Shown here one piece after another: positions 7,895 through 16,674 of a stretch of DNA of 64,000 bases. The number at the start of each line of letters is the position of its first letter. The first letter of the stretch is position 1. The position numbers and the translations under genes are program-made. This DNA is from Chitinophagales bacterium. GTDB taxonomy: Bacteria > Bacteroidota > Bacteroidia > Chitinophagales > JADIYW01. The DNA lies in assembly GCA_019694955.1 (NCBI GenBank), contig JAIBAX010000003.1:62001-126000 (forward strand). The letters are read 5' to 3'. A model generated the notes under the pieces. The model searched no databases, was not told the DNA's origin, and saw only the letters and a program-made list of their open reading frames with translations.

Positions 7895-9943
7895 TTATTT
7901 TACTTCTGCCTTGTAGATACCATTCTGCTGAGAACATCCATTTAGGTTATTCGTCTTATAACTGGCTGTTTTTATGCTTCTATTGATGACCGTCTCCCAA
8001 CTGGGTGTATCTTGGCTCATGAAGCTGGTTTCTTGGCTGAGCGATTGGAAGAAACTACTGGTGAGGTATCCTCCATCAATGGCATTTCCACAAGATGTTT
8101 CTCCCGGACTGGCAGCTGCAAAAATATAACTGCCTTTGGTCTTGAGGAATAATTCCTGTAATCGTGCGAGCTTCCCTTGGTTTTGGTTTTTGCCACTTAG
8201 GGAAACTTCCCCACCCCGTTGGGTAACACCGATATCTGAATTGCAACAGTCGCCAATTACTAAGTTAAATCTTGCTCCTTTGGACTTAACGGTATTATAT
8301 ACTTCCTCTAAAGACATTGTCGTGGTGCTATTAATAGGTGTATAATCGGAATAGCGGAGGCTCATAAAAGGATATCTGCTGGCCTGATTGCTCCAACGGA
8401 ATCCATGACCACTATAAAAAAATACTACGATATCGTTGGAACCCGGTGAAAGTTTGTACAAAGCATTGTCCACGGAAGATTTATTAAAGTTTTTATCGTC
8501 AATGACCACTTTATTAAAGTCTATTTGTAACTCATCACATATGATATCAAATTCTTTGACGATTTTATTCTCATCTACTTCACAACTTTCTCCGATATCT
8601 GAAATCAAGGTGTTGGCCACTACTATGAGGTGGAGGGTAACATTCTCGTTTAAATCGTCTAAATCCTCTAATATTTGTTCTTCCTCCTCTTCTTCTGGAA
8701 CAGGTTGATTGTTTACAACTGGAGATTCGCTTTCTGAACCATTCCATTTCTCGCTTATCCATGCTTCGGGATATGAAGCTTCCCTATGCAGCAATTGTCC
8801 GGTGTACTGTAGTCCTTTTGTCATGATCACTACCCACTCGCCATCTGCTTGTACTACATTGCTGATTAGGTAATCATCTGCTGCTTTTTCCAAAATCCAA
8901 TCTTCCGGATATTCTGATGCTTTTTTATATGTTTGGTTGCTCAGCCAGCTATTCTTAGACATGGTCACATACCATAAGCCATCACCATAGGTAATATTGG
9001 TAACGTAATAATCTTCATCCCATTTCGCTCTGATATACTCTACCGGAAAAGTCTCGCTCTTTTTATATGCCTGATTGGTGTAATCTGTACCTTTAGACAT
9101 CACTACCGCCCATTGCCCGTTGCCGTAAGTAATAGATGTAATATAAAAATCTAATGCCCATTTTTCCTTTATCCAGTCTGCCGGGAAATAATCTTTGATA
9201 TTGTATGCCTGGTTCTCATAGTCGATACTTTCGGACATAACGACCATCCATTCTCCATCGCCATAAGTACAGGAGGTGATATAATAATTCTCATCCCATT
9301 TCTTTTTAATCCATTCTTTTGGATAATTCGCATCGCGTAAGGTGGTTTGTCCATCAATTCCCGACCCTTGCGACATAACGATGGCCCAGTTATCATCTCC
9401 ATAATTACACGCCGTAATACGATAGTTTTCTTCTTGTACATTTGTTGAAAGTAGCGAGCGGTATAAAGGTTCTTCTTCCGTAAAAAACTGACGTATATAA
9501 GACTTTGTGAATTTATCTGATGTCACTTCATTCCAATAAGAAACATTGTCAAAGGTAAAATCTTCTTTTTCTAAGCGCTGATCATCAATAATTTGTGGTT
9601 TGGTGTAAACACCATCTTCTTTGAAAAACACAAAATTATCGGCACTGTATGCTTCATCCTTACCGCCTTGAATGATGATTGCATCTTTGCCATCCAATAG
9701 ATATCCATCATACCCCTTTTCCTTAAACTGCTTGCCGCTACATTTGTATTCGGCAATAACCGGACTGCCATTTTTTAGGAAATTTATCCGCATAAATGCA
9801 TCATCATCGTTGAAATAGACGCAGAATCCTGTATAAGTAATACCTTCAGTTTTCCACTGCGTCTCAAAGTATGTCTGACTAAAAGATGTAGTAATACTTA
9901 CCACCACTAGAAATAAGACCGAAAGGAATGATTTGTTGCTCAT
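7895..9943 (-). CDS. Secreted caspase-fold (metacaspase-like) protein with five tandem DUF7477-like repeats
   Basis: 682 residues with a Sec signal peptide (1-23, ending SFSQ). Residues 24-165 are a beta-rich N-terminal region. Five repeats of about 45 residues follow (about 172-217, 219-262, 265-308, 310-354, 357-400), each with I(T)xxxYGDGxWxVVMS and a YPxxWIxEKW end. The pattern resembles the repeats at the C-termini of plant casein-kinase-like proteins. After an acidic linker (about 417-430) comes a peptidase C14-type domain with the catalytic His in FFYSGHGF (about H513) and the Cys in IGDCCNS (C567), so both dyad residues are present. It probably acts outside the cytoplasm. Substrate and trigger are unknown. 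Confidence 0.87.
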   Translation of the reverse strand: MSNKSFLSVLFLVVVSITTSFSQTYFETQWKTEGITYTGFCVYFNDDDAFMRINFLKNGSPVIAEYKCSGKQFKEKGYDGYLLDGKDAIIIQGGKDEAYSADNFVFFKEDGVYTKPQIIDDQRLEKEDFTFDNVSYWNEVTSDKFTKSYIRQFFTEEEPLYRSLLSTNVQEENYRITACNYGDDNWAIVMSQGSGIDGQTTLRDANYPKEWIKKKWDENYYITSCTYGDGEWMVVMSESIDYENQAYNIKDYFPADWIKEKWALDFYITSITYGNGQWAVVMSKGTDYTNQAYKKSETFPVEYIRAKWDEDYYVTNITYGDGLWYVTMSKNSWLSNQTYKKASEYPEDWILEKAADDYLISNVVQADGEWVVIMTKGLQYTGQLLHREASYPEAWISEKWNGSESESPVVNNQPVPEEEEEEQILEDLDDLNENVTLHLIVVANTLISDIGESCEVDENKIVKEFDIICDELQIDFNKVVIDDKNFNKSSVDNALYKLSPGSNDIVVFFYSGHGFRWSNQASRYPFMSLRYSDYTPINSTTTMSLEEVYNTVKSKGARFNLVIGDCCNSDIGVTQRGGEVSLSGKNQNQGKLARLQELFLKTKGSYIFAAASPGETSCGNAIDGGYLTSSFFQSLSQETSFMSQDTPSWETVINRSIKTASYKTNNLNGCSQQNGIYKAEVK

Positions 9944-10149
9944 AATATTTAACTAATAATGATTTAAAAATATACTTTTTTTATAAAGTATTACAAAGAT
10001 GATGCTAGTTTTTTTGAATAAAAATTACCTTTTTTTACAAAAATTACTCAATCTTGGTGAATTTTGAGCGGACGCATTATTTAATCTGTTGATATTTAAG
10101 GATTTAGAAATAGATCCGAGTAGTACATTATAACAAGACTATCTATAAA

Positions 10150-10192
10150 GTAGTCCACTCGTGCTCTCGTGAAGACACGAGAACGAGGAATT
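10150..10192 (-). repeat. Dispersed family-1 palindromic repeat, copy 2
   Basis: Inverted orientation relative to copy 1. The hairpin is at 10163-10184 with loop GAAGAC (GTCTTC on the minus strand), preceded by TAGTCCACTCG. The rest of the 333-bp gap between 9943 and 10277 is AT-rich and shows no gene. Confidence 0.7.
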
Positions 10193-10276
10193 GGTTCTAT
10201 TATCTTCTAATTACTCTTGTGATTATGTCCAAAGGCGACGATATAATTATGAATACTGTCAAATTAAAGTACCGAA

Positions 10277-11452
10277 TTAATCGAACCTCAGTACTAATCC
10301 TTTTAAATAGGCACCTTCCGGATGATAGATGTTAACGGGATGGTCTGCTGGTTGGCTGAGGTGATGTATAACACGTGCCTGTCTTCCTGTTTCTATTGCG
10401 GCAGACATAACCGTATTGTAAAATAAATTTCTGTCGACCACCTGAGAGCAAGAGAAGGTAAACAGCAAACCGCCCTTCTTAACTTTATCTATTCCTGCCT
10501 TATTCAGTCGTTTATACCCCTGTACGGCATTATGTCTTTTTGAAATGGATTTTGCATATGCTGGAGGGTCAAGAATAATGATATCGTAGCTATCACAATC
10601 TTTAAGAAATGGTATAGTTTCTACAACATAACTATTATATAAATCATTATTATATGAATTTATATTAAAGTTTTTATTTAATAAATCAATAGCGGATTTA
10701 GACACATCAACGGAATCGACCTTTGTTGCACCGTTACCGGCAGCATAGATAGAAAATCCGCCTGAATAAGCGAAAGTATTCAAGACAGACTTGCCTTGGG
10801 CATACGCTCCCAATAACTGCCTATTATCGCGCTGATCCAAGAAAAACCCCGTTTTTTGTCCTAATTTCCAATCTACCATAAACCTATATCCATGCTCATA
10901 TACGATTTCAGGTGTTGTTTCACCAAGAATAAACCCATCCGGATGACCTTGCGCAAATTCGGTCGGCAAAGTGGTAGATGATTTATTGTACACCGCTTTT
11001 ATAGCACCTTTTGATACTTGTATAATCGCTTCGGCTATCTCCACTCTATGTAAAAAAACACCGATAGAATGCGCCTGAAATACGGCTACATCTCCATAAA
11101 CATCTACAATTAACCCTGGAAATCCATCTCCTTCTCCATGTATCAATCTATAGCAATTCGTTTGGTTATTTGGCCACCCCAACTGCTGTCTGAATAGATA
11201 AGCATTGGATATTTTTTCACTCCAAAAAGATAGGGTTGGTTCGCTTTTATGGTAACTATATATCTTTATGGTGATGCTTCCGTCATGTAAGAAGCCTGAG
11301 GCAAGGTATTTCTTCGAGTTATCATATACATGCACCCAGTCTCCATCGGTTAATTCACCTTCTGCACCTGCGATAGCCCCGGAAAATATCCATGGATGCA
11401 TCCTTTTTACTGAGTCTTCTCTACCGAGTTTTAAAAACAATTTCTTTTCCAT
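10277..11452 (-). CDS. RlmI-like class I rRNA (cytosine-C5) methyltransferase
   Basis: 391 residues, the length of the RlmI/YccW family. An N-terminal PUA domain (about 1-75, with the MHPWIFSGAI motif) is followed by a central EEHEE-type region and a C-terminal Rossmann methyltransferase. Visible motifs are GFFLDQRDNR, the SAM site VLNTFAYSGGFSIYAA near residue 225, the acidic SVDVSKSAI, the catalytic-type IILDPPAYAKS near residue 295 and FSCSQVV near residue 345. It should methylate 23S rRNA (m5C1962 in E. coli), but the exact base is inferred from family only. It is separated from folA by 130 bp and is probably transcribed alone. Confidence 0.88.
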   Translation of the reverse strand: MEKKLFLKLGREDSVKRMHPWIFSGAIAGAEGELTDGDWVHVYDNSKKYLASGFLHDGSITIKIYSYHKSEPTLSFWSEKISNAYLFRQQLGWPNNQTNCYRLIHGEGDGFPGLIVDVYGDVAVFQAHSIGVFLHRVEIAEAIIQVSKGAIKAVYNKSSTTLPTEFAQGHPDGFILGETTPEIVYEHGYRFMVDWKLGQKTGFFLDQRDNRQLLGAYAQGKSVLNTFAYSGGFSIYAAGNGATKVDSVDVSKSAIDLLNKNFNINSYNNDLYNSYVVETIPFLKDCDSYDIIILDPPAYAKSISKRHNAVQGYKRLNKAGIDKVKKGGLLFTFSCSQVVDRNLFYNTVMSAAIETGRQARVIHHLSQPADHPVNIYHPEGAYLKGLVLRFD

Positions 11453-11584
11453 CTCTTGACATATACTTAAAACATCTAATCCGATAATGAATATACATAA
11501 AATACGAATTTAGAATCAATATAAAAATTTAATAATAAGCAATTTAAACATGTAATTTACGATAGATAACAAAAAAATATACGA

Positions 11585-12079
11585 TTACTTTTTTCGTTCT
11601 AAAATGCTGAAATCAAACGCATATTCATTCCTTTCTGAGGAAGGAAAATATTGTTGTTCTGCAACTGTCCATTCATCCATTCTTAGTTCCGGAAACCAAG
11701 TATCTCCATCTATTCTTGCGGCTACTTCGGTTAAGTATATCCTGTCGCAGAATGGCAAGCACTGTTGATAAATTTTTCCACCACCGATAATAAAAAGTTC
11801 GCTTTCATCGGCAGCTTGAGCAAATAAGATTCCTTCCTCAATAGATTGTACGCCTATTATGTCGTTAGGGAGGTTTTCAGGCTTGGTAGTCACTACGATA
11901 TTTATTCGATTTGGAAGTGCCTTCCCAATCGACTCAAATGTTTTCCTACCCATTAAAATATGGTGTCCGGACGTAATATTTTTAAACATCTTGAGGTCGT
12001 CAGAAAGCCTCCACAACAATTGGTTATCTTTACCGATTGTGCGGTTTTCTGCAATAGCGACAATTATAGAAACTATCAT
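11585..12079 (-). CDS. folA: Dihydrofolate reductase
   Basis: 164 residues. It reduces dihydrofolate to tetrahydrofolate with NADPH. Seen in the sequence: the N-terminal strand IVAIAENRTIGKDNQLLW (substrate and Met20-loop region), the acidic active-site residue in LSDDLKMFK, HILMGRKTFESIG for NADPH binding, and FIIGGGKIYQ near residue 97. The start ATG shares one base with the thyA stop codon (TGATG), so folA is translated after thyA from the same mRNA. The pair makes metabolic sense because thymidylate synthase produces the dihydrofolate that this enzyme recycles. Confidence 0.96.
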   Translation of the reverse strand: MIVSIIVAIAENRTIGKDNQLLWRLSDDLKMFKNITSGHHILMGRKTFESIGKALPNRINIVVTTKPENLPNDIIGVQSIEEGILFAQAADESELFIIGGGKIYQQCLPFCDRIYLTEVAARIDGDTWFPELRMDEWTVAEQQYFPSSERNEYAFDFSILERKK

Positions 12080-12960
12080 CAGACGGCAACGGCTGCTTTT
12101 ATGTTTGGATGCGGGTCGTAATTACTGAGGATGAAATCTTCATACCTAAATCCAAAAATATCTTTAACTTCTTCGTTCAGCGTTAATACTGGCAATTGCC
12201 GTATTGTTCTGTCCAATTGAATCTGTACTTGTTCCAAATGATTGAGGTATAAATGGGTATCGCCAAATGTATGAACAAATTCTCCCGGTTGCAATCCACA
12301 TACCTGCGCAATCATATGGGTAAGCAAGGCATAAGAGGCAATATTAAATGGAACGCCCAGGAAGACGTCTGCACTGCGTTGGTACAATTGACAACTCAAT
12401 TTTCCGTCAGCGACATAAAATTGAAAAAGACAATGGCAAGGCGGCAAGGTCATTTGGTCGATATCCGCTACATTCCAAGCACTTACAATCATCCTCCTTG
12501 AATCAGGGTTATGTTTGATGGTATGGATGAGTTGTGCAATTTGATCTACAATTCTGCCGTCAGGGGTGGGCCATGAGCGCCATTGATGACCATAAACGGG
12601 ACCCAATTCTCCCCACTTCTTCGCAAAATCATCGTCATCGGCAATTTTTTGAGCAAAGTCTTTGATAGATTCCCCATTGTAGTCTTGGCTATTCACATAT
12701 TTCGAATACGGCCAATCATCCCAAATTCTCACGCCATTCCTAGCAAGATATTGAATATTTGTATCCCCTTTCAAAAACCACAGGAGTTCATGAATAATGG
12801 ACTTAAGGTGTAGTTTTTTCGTAGTAAGTAAAGGGAATCCTTGTTGTAAGTCAAAGCGCATTTGGTAGCCAAATACGGAGATAGTACCAACACCAGTTCT
12901 ATCTTCCTTTTTTACGCCATTCTTGACGATATGGCGCAACAAGTCGTGATATTGTTGCAT
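12079..12960 (-). CDS. thyA: Thymidylate synthase
   Basis: 293 residues, ThyA type. It converts dUMP to dTMP using methylene-tetrahydrofolate. Visible signatures: [18 protein letters not shown] at the N-terminus, [12 protein letters not shown], the GPVYGHQWR folate/dUMP region, the nucleophile Cys175 in [12 protein letters not shown], and the C-terminal region [17 protein letters not shown]. It is first in the minus-strand thyA-folA operon, with the folA start overlapping by one base. A histone-H1-like gene lies 10 bp upstream on the same strand and may be co-transcribed. Confidence 0.97.
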   Translation of the reverse strand: MQQYHDLLRHIVKNGVKKEDRTGVGTISVFGYQMRFDLQQGFPLLTTKKLHLKSIIHELLWFLKGDTNIQYLARNGVRIWDDWPYSKYVNSQDYNGESIKDFAQKIADDDDFAKKWGELGPVYGHQWRSWPTPDGRIVDQIAQLIHTIKHNPDSRRMIVSAWNVADIDQMTLPPCHCLFQFYVADGKLSCQLYQRSADVFLGVPFNIASYALLTHMIAQVCGLQPGEFVHTFGDTHLYLNHLEQVQIQLDRTIRQLPVLTLNEEVKDIFGFRYEDFILSNYDPHPNIKAAVAV

Positions 12961-12970
12961 GGCAGATGAT

Positions 12971-13165
12971 TTAAAGATGGTTTCTTCTTGATTCCAAAAT
13001 GTCCTTTCTTATCTCCACAGCCAAGTCCTTTACGTCAATCATATATTTACGGATGCGCAACCCTGCTGATTTGTTTTTTTTGGAAGTATACTTCTCTACG
13101 TCAGTACCCATTTCTTCTACGAGTTTTTTTAATTCACTGAATTTTTTTTCGACGTCGTGCTGCAT
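12971..13165 (-). CDS. Small histone-H1-like (Hc1-type) basic protein
   Basis: 64 residues, helical and Lys-rich. The first 30 residues form an amphipathic helix ([20 protein letters not shown]). The centre has [20 protein letters not shown], which resembles the AGLRARK segment of bacterial Hc1-family proteins common in Bacteroidota. Such proteins bind DNA nonspecifically. It lies 10 bp upstream of thyA on the same strand. The family call is by pattern only, and DNA binding is inferred. Confidence 0.7.
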   Translation of the reverse strand: MQHDVEKKFSELKKLVEEMGTDVEKYTSKKNKSAGLRIRKYMIDVKDLAVEIRKDILESRRNHL

Positions 13166-13302
13166 ACTTAGAAAATTTTGGAGAGGTAAATATACGCCAT
13201 TTTAACAATTAAAGAACATAAAAATAGACTTTTTATTTTTTTTTCAAATCGCCAAAAAATACTGACTTTACAACTTTTAACTTAAAATATACACGCAATA
13301 AT

Positions 13303-13332
13303 TTGTCTTTCATTAACATTGTCCTATCTTTG
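13303..13332 (+). promoter_or_regulatory. Bacteroidota-type promoter for the bamD-rpoZ-coaBC-porD operon
   Basis: A -33 TTG at 13303-13305 and a -7 TATCTTTG at 13325-13332 are separated by 19 bases. This matches the TTG-N19-TAnnTTTG pattern of the Bacteroidota primary sigma factor. The TTG start of the BamD-like gene follows 20 bases further on. Confidence 0.8.
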
Positions 13333-13352
13333 CACGCTATTAATTTTTAGGT

Positions 13353-14186
13353 TTGGGTAAGTATATCATAATTATTTGTATTGTTGTCATCTCATGTGCT
13401 TGTAACAGGGAATATAGCAAGGTAGTCAAAAGTTCGGACGTTGAGTACAAACTGGAGATGGCTGACAAATATTATGAAAAAGGAGATTGCGACAAGTGCA
13501 TCCCGCTATATGAAGAAATCCTCATATACTTTAAAGGGAAAAAGAATGTTGAACAAGCCTACTACAGATACGCCGAATGTCATTATAAACTTGGTGAATA
13601 TCAGTTGGCAGCATTTTATTTTAAGAATTTTGTCAGCTCTTATCCGAAAAGTGCATTAGCAGAACAAGCGGCGTTCATGGCTGCAAAGTGTTATGTCGAA
13701 GAATCCCCTAAATACTCCTTAGATCAGGTGAGCACATACGAAGCCATCGATAAAATGCAAGAGTTTGCCAATAAATATCCTGAAAGTGCAAAGGTAGAAG
13801 AGGCAAACAATACCATCGATGAGATGCGTGCCAAATTGATGAAGAAGGACTATGAAAGTGCTTATCTTTATTTTCGGGTAAGGAACTATAATGCCGCAGC
13901 AGTATCGTTCCAGAACTTAGTAGAAGACTATCCCGATTTTTACGACCTAGAAAAAGCATATTATTATATAGTAAAATCCTATAAATTATACGCTGATAAT
14001 AGCTATTCAGATAAGAAGTTGGAACGTTATAAGCTTTCTCTCAAAGCATATAATGAATTTGTAAAAAAATTCCCGCAAAGTACTTATCTTAAGGAGTTAA
14101 ATGATATCAAAGGATCTATTGACAATAATCTAAAAAATATAGACGATGAGCAAAAGGATGATAGAAAAAAAGAAAGAAGAGGTTAA
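13353..14186 (+). CDS. bamD: Outer membrane assembly lipoprotein, BamD/YfiO-like
   Basis: 277 residues, TTG start (MGKYIIIICIVVISCACNRE). The signal has a lipobox at Cys15 or Cys17, and the mature part is made of TPR-like helical hairpins (for example ADKYYEKGDCDKCIPLYEEI, AYYRYAECHYKLGEYQLAA, AYKSYPKSALAEQA-like repeats), as in BamD. In the periplasm BamD supports the BAM complex that folds outer membrane proteins. The gene heads a co-oriented cluster with rpoZ, coaBC and the porD-like gene; this order recurs in Bacteroidota, which supports the call. The C-terminus is very basic (KKERRG) and overlaps the rpoZ start by 41 bp. Confidence 0.88.
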   Translation: MGKYIIIICIVVISCACNREYSKVVKSSDVEYKLEMADKYYEKGDCDKCIPLYEEILIYFKGKKNVEQAYYRYAECHYKLGEYQLAAFYFKNFVSSYPKSALAEQAAFMAAKCYVEESPKYSLDQVSTYEAIDKMQEFANKYPESAKVEEANNTIDEMRAKLMKKDYESAYLYFRVRNYNAAAVSFQNLVEDYPDFYDLEKAYYYIVKSYKLYADNSYSDKKLERYKLSLKAYNEFVKKFPQSTYLKELNDIKGSIDNNLKNIDDEQKDDRKKERRG

Positions 14187-14496
14187 AACCATTTCTCCCC
14201 TAGTAGAAACCAGAGATTTAAAAGTGATTACTGCAAAAACAGGTAATCTTTATGCTTCTGTAAATGTGATTGCTAAAAGATCTAATCAGATCAACGCTAA
14301 GATTAAAGAAGAATTGCATAAAAAATTAGAAGAATTTGCTTCTACTACAGACAATTTGGAAGAAGTGTTTGAAAACAGAGAGCAAATAGAGATTTCTCGA
14401 TTCTATGAAAAAATGCCAAAACCAGTCCTCATCGCACTCAATGAGTTCATGAACGACGAGTTGTACTTCAGACCGATTGAAGAGCAAGCAAAATAA
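14146..14496 (+). CDS. rpoZ: RNA polymerase omega subunit (Bacteroidota type)
   Basis: 116 residues. The centre contains the omega/Rpb6 signature YASVNVIAKRSNQINAKIK followed by ELHKKLEEF. The longer C-terminal part with FENREQIEISRFYEKMPKP is characteristic of the Bacteroidota form. It helps assemble RNA polymerase by holding the beta-prime subunit. The start is taken as the ATG at 14146, which overlaps bamD by 41 bp; an ATG at 14158 is also possible. It sits between bamD and coaBC, the usual neighbourhood. Confidence 0.88.
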   Translation: MSKRMIEKKKEEVKTISPLVETRDLKVITAKTGNLYASVNVIAKRSNQINAKIKEELHKKLEEFASTTDNLEEVFENREQIEISRFYEKMPKPVLIALNEFMNDELYFRPIEEQAK

Positions 14497-14502
14497 CGCC
14501 CT

Positions 14503-15705
14503 ATGGGCTTATCCGGAAAAAATATCCTTATTGGCATAAGTGGCAGTATAGCAGCCTATAAATCTGCTATATTGGTGAGGCTTTTAGTAAAGTGTGGCGC
14601 AAATGTTCGCGTAGTAATGACACCTGCAGCAACAGATTTTATCGCTCCCTTAACGTTGGCTACGCTTTCCAAAAATGAATGTGCCGTTGCTTATACCAAT
14701 GCCGAAAAAACGAACTGGACAAACCATGTGGATTTGGCCTTATGGGCAGATGTCATCATCATCGCTCCTGCAACTGCAAATACCATTGCCAAGATGGCAA
14801 ACGGGTTATGCGATAACCTGCTTATAGGAATCTACTTATCTGCAAGATGTCCGGTTTATCTCGCACCAGCAATGGATGAAGACATGTGGAAACATCCCTC
14901 CACACAAAATAACTTGCAAAAATTAATAACTTACGGTAATACAATCATCCCAGTAAACAGTGGTGAGCTGGCCAGTGGATTGATTGGCCCGGGAAGAATG
15001 GCAGAGCCGGAAGAAATCATCCATTTCCTGGAAGCTAGCATTGATAATACGTATCATATTTCGCAAAAAAGCGTGCTGATTACTGCCGGACCTTCTTATG
15101 AACCGATTGATCCGGTACGCTTTATCGGCAATCATTCTACCGGAAAAATGGGCATTGCCTTGGCAGAGCAAGCAAAAATTAGGGGTGCAAACGTAACACT
15201 TGTCCTCGGCCCTACCCTTCTTGAGCCAAAAATTTCAGGAATACACACGATTCGCTTCACTTCCTCTACCGAACTCATGCAAATATGTGCACAAGCGTTT
15301 GAACAGATGGACGTTTGCATATTCGCCGCCGCAGTGGCAGACTACAAACCTGCAGAAATCGCACCAGAAAAAATAAAAAAGAAAGAAACGACCTTGGATA
15401 TTCATTTGGTTAAAACCAATGATATTGCTGAGTCTTTTGGAAAAGTAAAGCGAAACAACCAGCTATCTGTAGGCTTTGCACTAGAAACAGAAAACGAATT
15501 GGAACACGCGCTTCAAAAAATTAAAAAGAAGAATTTTGATTTTGTGGTGTTAAATTCTCTTAGAGACAAAGGCGCAGGGTTCAGACACGAGACAAATAAG
15601 ATAACAATCCTTGATAAACAAAATAATTTGACTAAATTTGAGTTAAAGAATAAAGGGAAAGTGGCTGAAGATATTTTGGATTATTTGGAAAACTTGTTGA
15701 AATGA
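14503..15705 (+). CDS. coaBC: Bifunctional phosphopantothenoylcysteine decarboxylase / phosphopantothenate-cysteine ligase
   Basis: 400 residues. The N-terminal flavoprotein domain (about 1-180) has GISGSIAAYKS, the active-site His in NHVDLALWAD, PATANTIAKMANG and PAMDEDMW. The C-terminal CoaB domain (about 185-400) has ITAGPSYEPIDPVRFIGNHS, STGKMG and the AAAVADYKP motif. Together they convert phosphopantothenate plus cysteine (CTP-dependent) to phosphopantetheine for CoA. It lies 6 bp after rpoZ, and the stop overlaps the start of the next gene by 4 bp, so it is part of one operon. Confidence 0.96.
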   Translation: MGLSGKNILIGISGSIAAYKSAILVRLLVKCGANVRVVMTPAATDFIAPLTLATLSKNECAVAYTNAEKTNWTNHVDLALWADVIIIAPATANTIAKMANGLCDNLLIGIYLSARCPVYLAPAMDEDMWKHPSTQNNLQKLITYGNTIIPVNSGELASGLIGPGRMAEPEEIIHFLEASIDNTYHISQKSVLITAGPSYEPIDPVRFIGNHSTGKMGIALAEQAKIRGANVTLVLGPTLLEPKISGIHTIRFTSSTELMQICAQAFEQMDVCIFAAAVADYKPAEIAPEKIKKKETTLDIHLVKTNDIAESFGKVKRNNQLSVGFALETENELEHALQKIKKKNFDFVVLNSLRDKGAGFRHETNKITILDKQNNLTKFELKNKGKVAEDILDYLENLLK

Positions 15706-16610
15706 GAAAACTGTCGAGTTTAATAATATTATTTTTCACGCTTGTTGCTCTTCATGGCGGAGAGTTGAATTGTAGTGTGAAAATTCAAGAACCAAGGAAT
15801 CTATCTTTTGATCCAAAAATATACAGAACATTAGAAACTGCTTTGAATGAATTCATGAACAGCCGCGTTTGGACAGATGAACAGGTGTTACCGCATGAAA
15901 GAATCAAGTGTTCTATCATCATAAATATCAGTGGTCAAACTTCACTCACAGATTTTGAATCAGACATATTGGTGCAATCAGAGCGCCCCGTTTTTAATAC
16001 TAATTATAGTACCAGGGTATTTAATTACAACGATAAAGGGGTAAAATTCTCCTACCAGGAATTCCAAAACCTCGATTATAGTGACAATACTTATTACCTG
16101 AACCTGACTTCCCTAATGGCTTACTATGCCTATATGATTATTGGTTTTGATTATGAAACTTTTGTTCCCAATGGTGGAGAAGTATATTTCAAAAAAGCAC
16201 AAACACTCATCAACAACATTCCTGCAAACGAAAAATCAAAATATACCGGCTGGAGTCAATTTGATGGCACCCGAAACCGCTTTATCTTGGTCGACAATAT
16301 GTTGAACCCCAGATTTAAGTTGTACCGTACCGCTTTATATGAATATCATAGAAATGGTATGGATAAAATGTATGATAACACCGAAGCGGCGCTTCCCGTG
16401 ATATACTCCTCGCTTTCATTATTAGAAAAAATCCGCAATGACAATCCCCTATCCATGTTATTAGTGGTTTTCTTTCTAGCAAAACCAGAGGAGTTGATTA
16501 ATATATACTCAAAAGCGCCACAGACAGAAAAAACAAAAGTAGTACCGCTTCTTTCCAAACTAGACCCACAAAATGCAGAGAAGTATCAGGCTATTTTGAA
16601 AGCTAAATAA
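15702..16610 (+). CDS. PorD-like (DUF4835) type IX secretion associated protein
   Basis: 302 residues with a signal peptide (LSSLIILFFTLVALHGGELN). The mature protein has the DUF4835 pattern: LNCSVKIQ near the start, LNEFMNSRVWT, RIKCSIIINI, RPVFNTNYS, and YYLNLTSLMAYYAYMIIGFD in the middle, with an alpha-helical C-terminus. This family is named PorD in type IX secretion systems and is usually encoded downstream of coaBC in Bacteroidota, as here. It is probably periplasmic or outer-membrane associated. The exact role in secretion is not established from sequence. Confidence 0.85.
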   Translation: MRKLSSLIILFFTLVALHGGELNCSVKIQEPRNLSFDPKIYRTLETALNEFMNSRVWTDEQVLPHERIKCSIIINISGQTSLTDFESDILVQSERPVFNTNYSTRVFNYNDKGVKFSYQEFQNLDYSDNTYYLNLTSLMAYYAYMIIGFDYETFVPNGGEVYFKKAQTLINNIPANEKSKYTGWSQFDGTRNRFILVDNMLNPRFKLYRTALYEYHRNGMDKMYDNTEAALPVIYSSLSLLEKIRNDNPLSMLLVVFFLAKPEELINIYSKAPQTEKTKVVPLLSKLDPQNAEKYQAILKAK

Positions 16611-16674
16611 AATATCTTTCGTTGCTTTTATTTATATAAAAAGCGCTATATTGCCCTTTACCAACCTATTTTTT

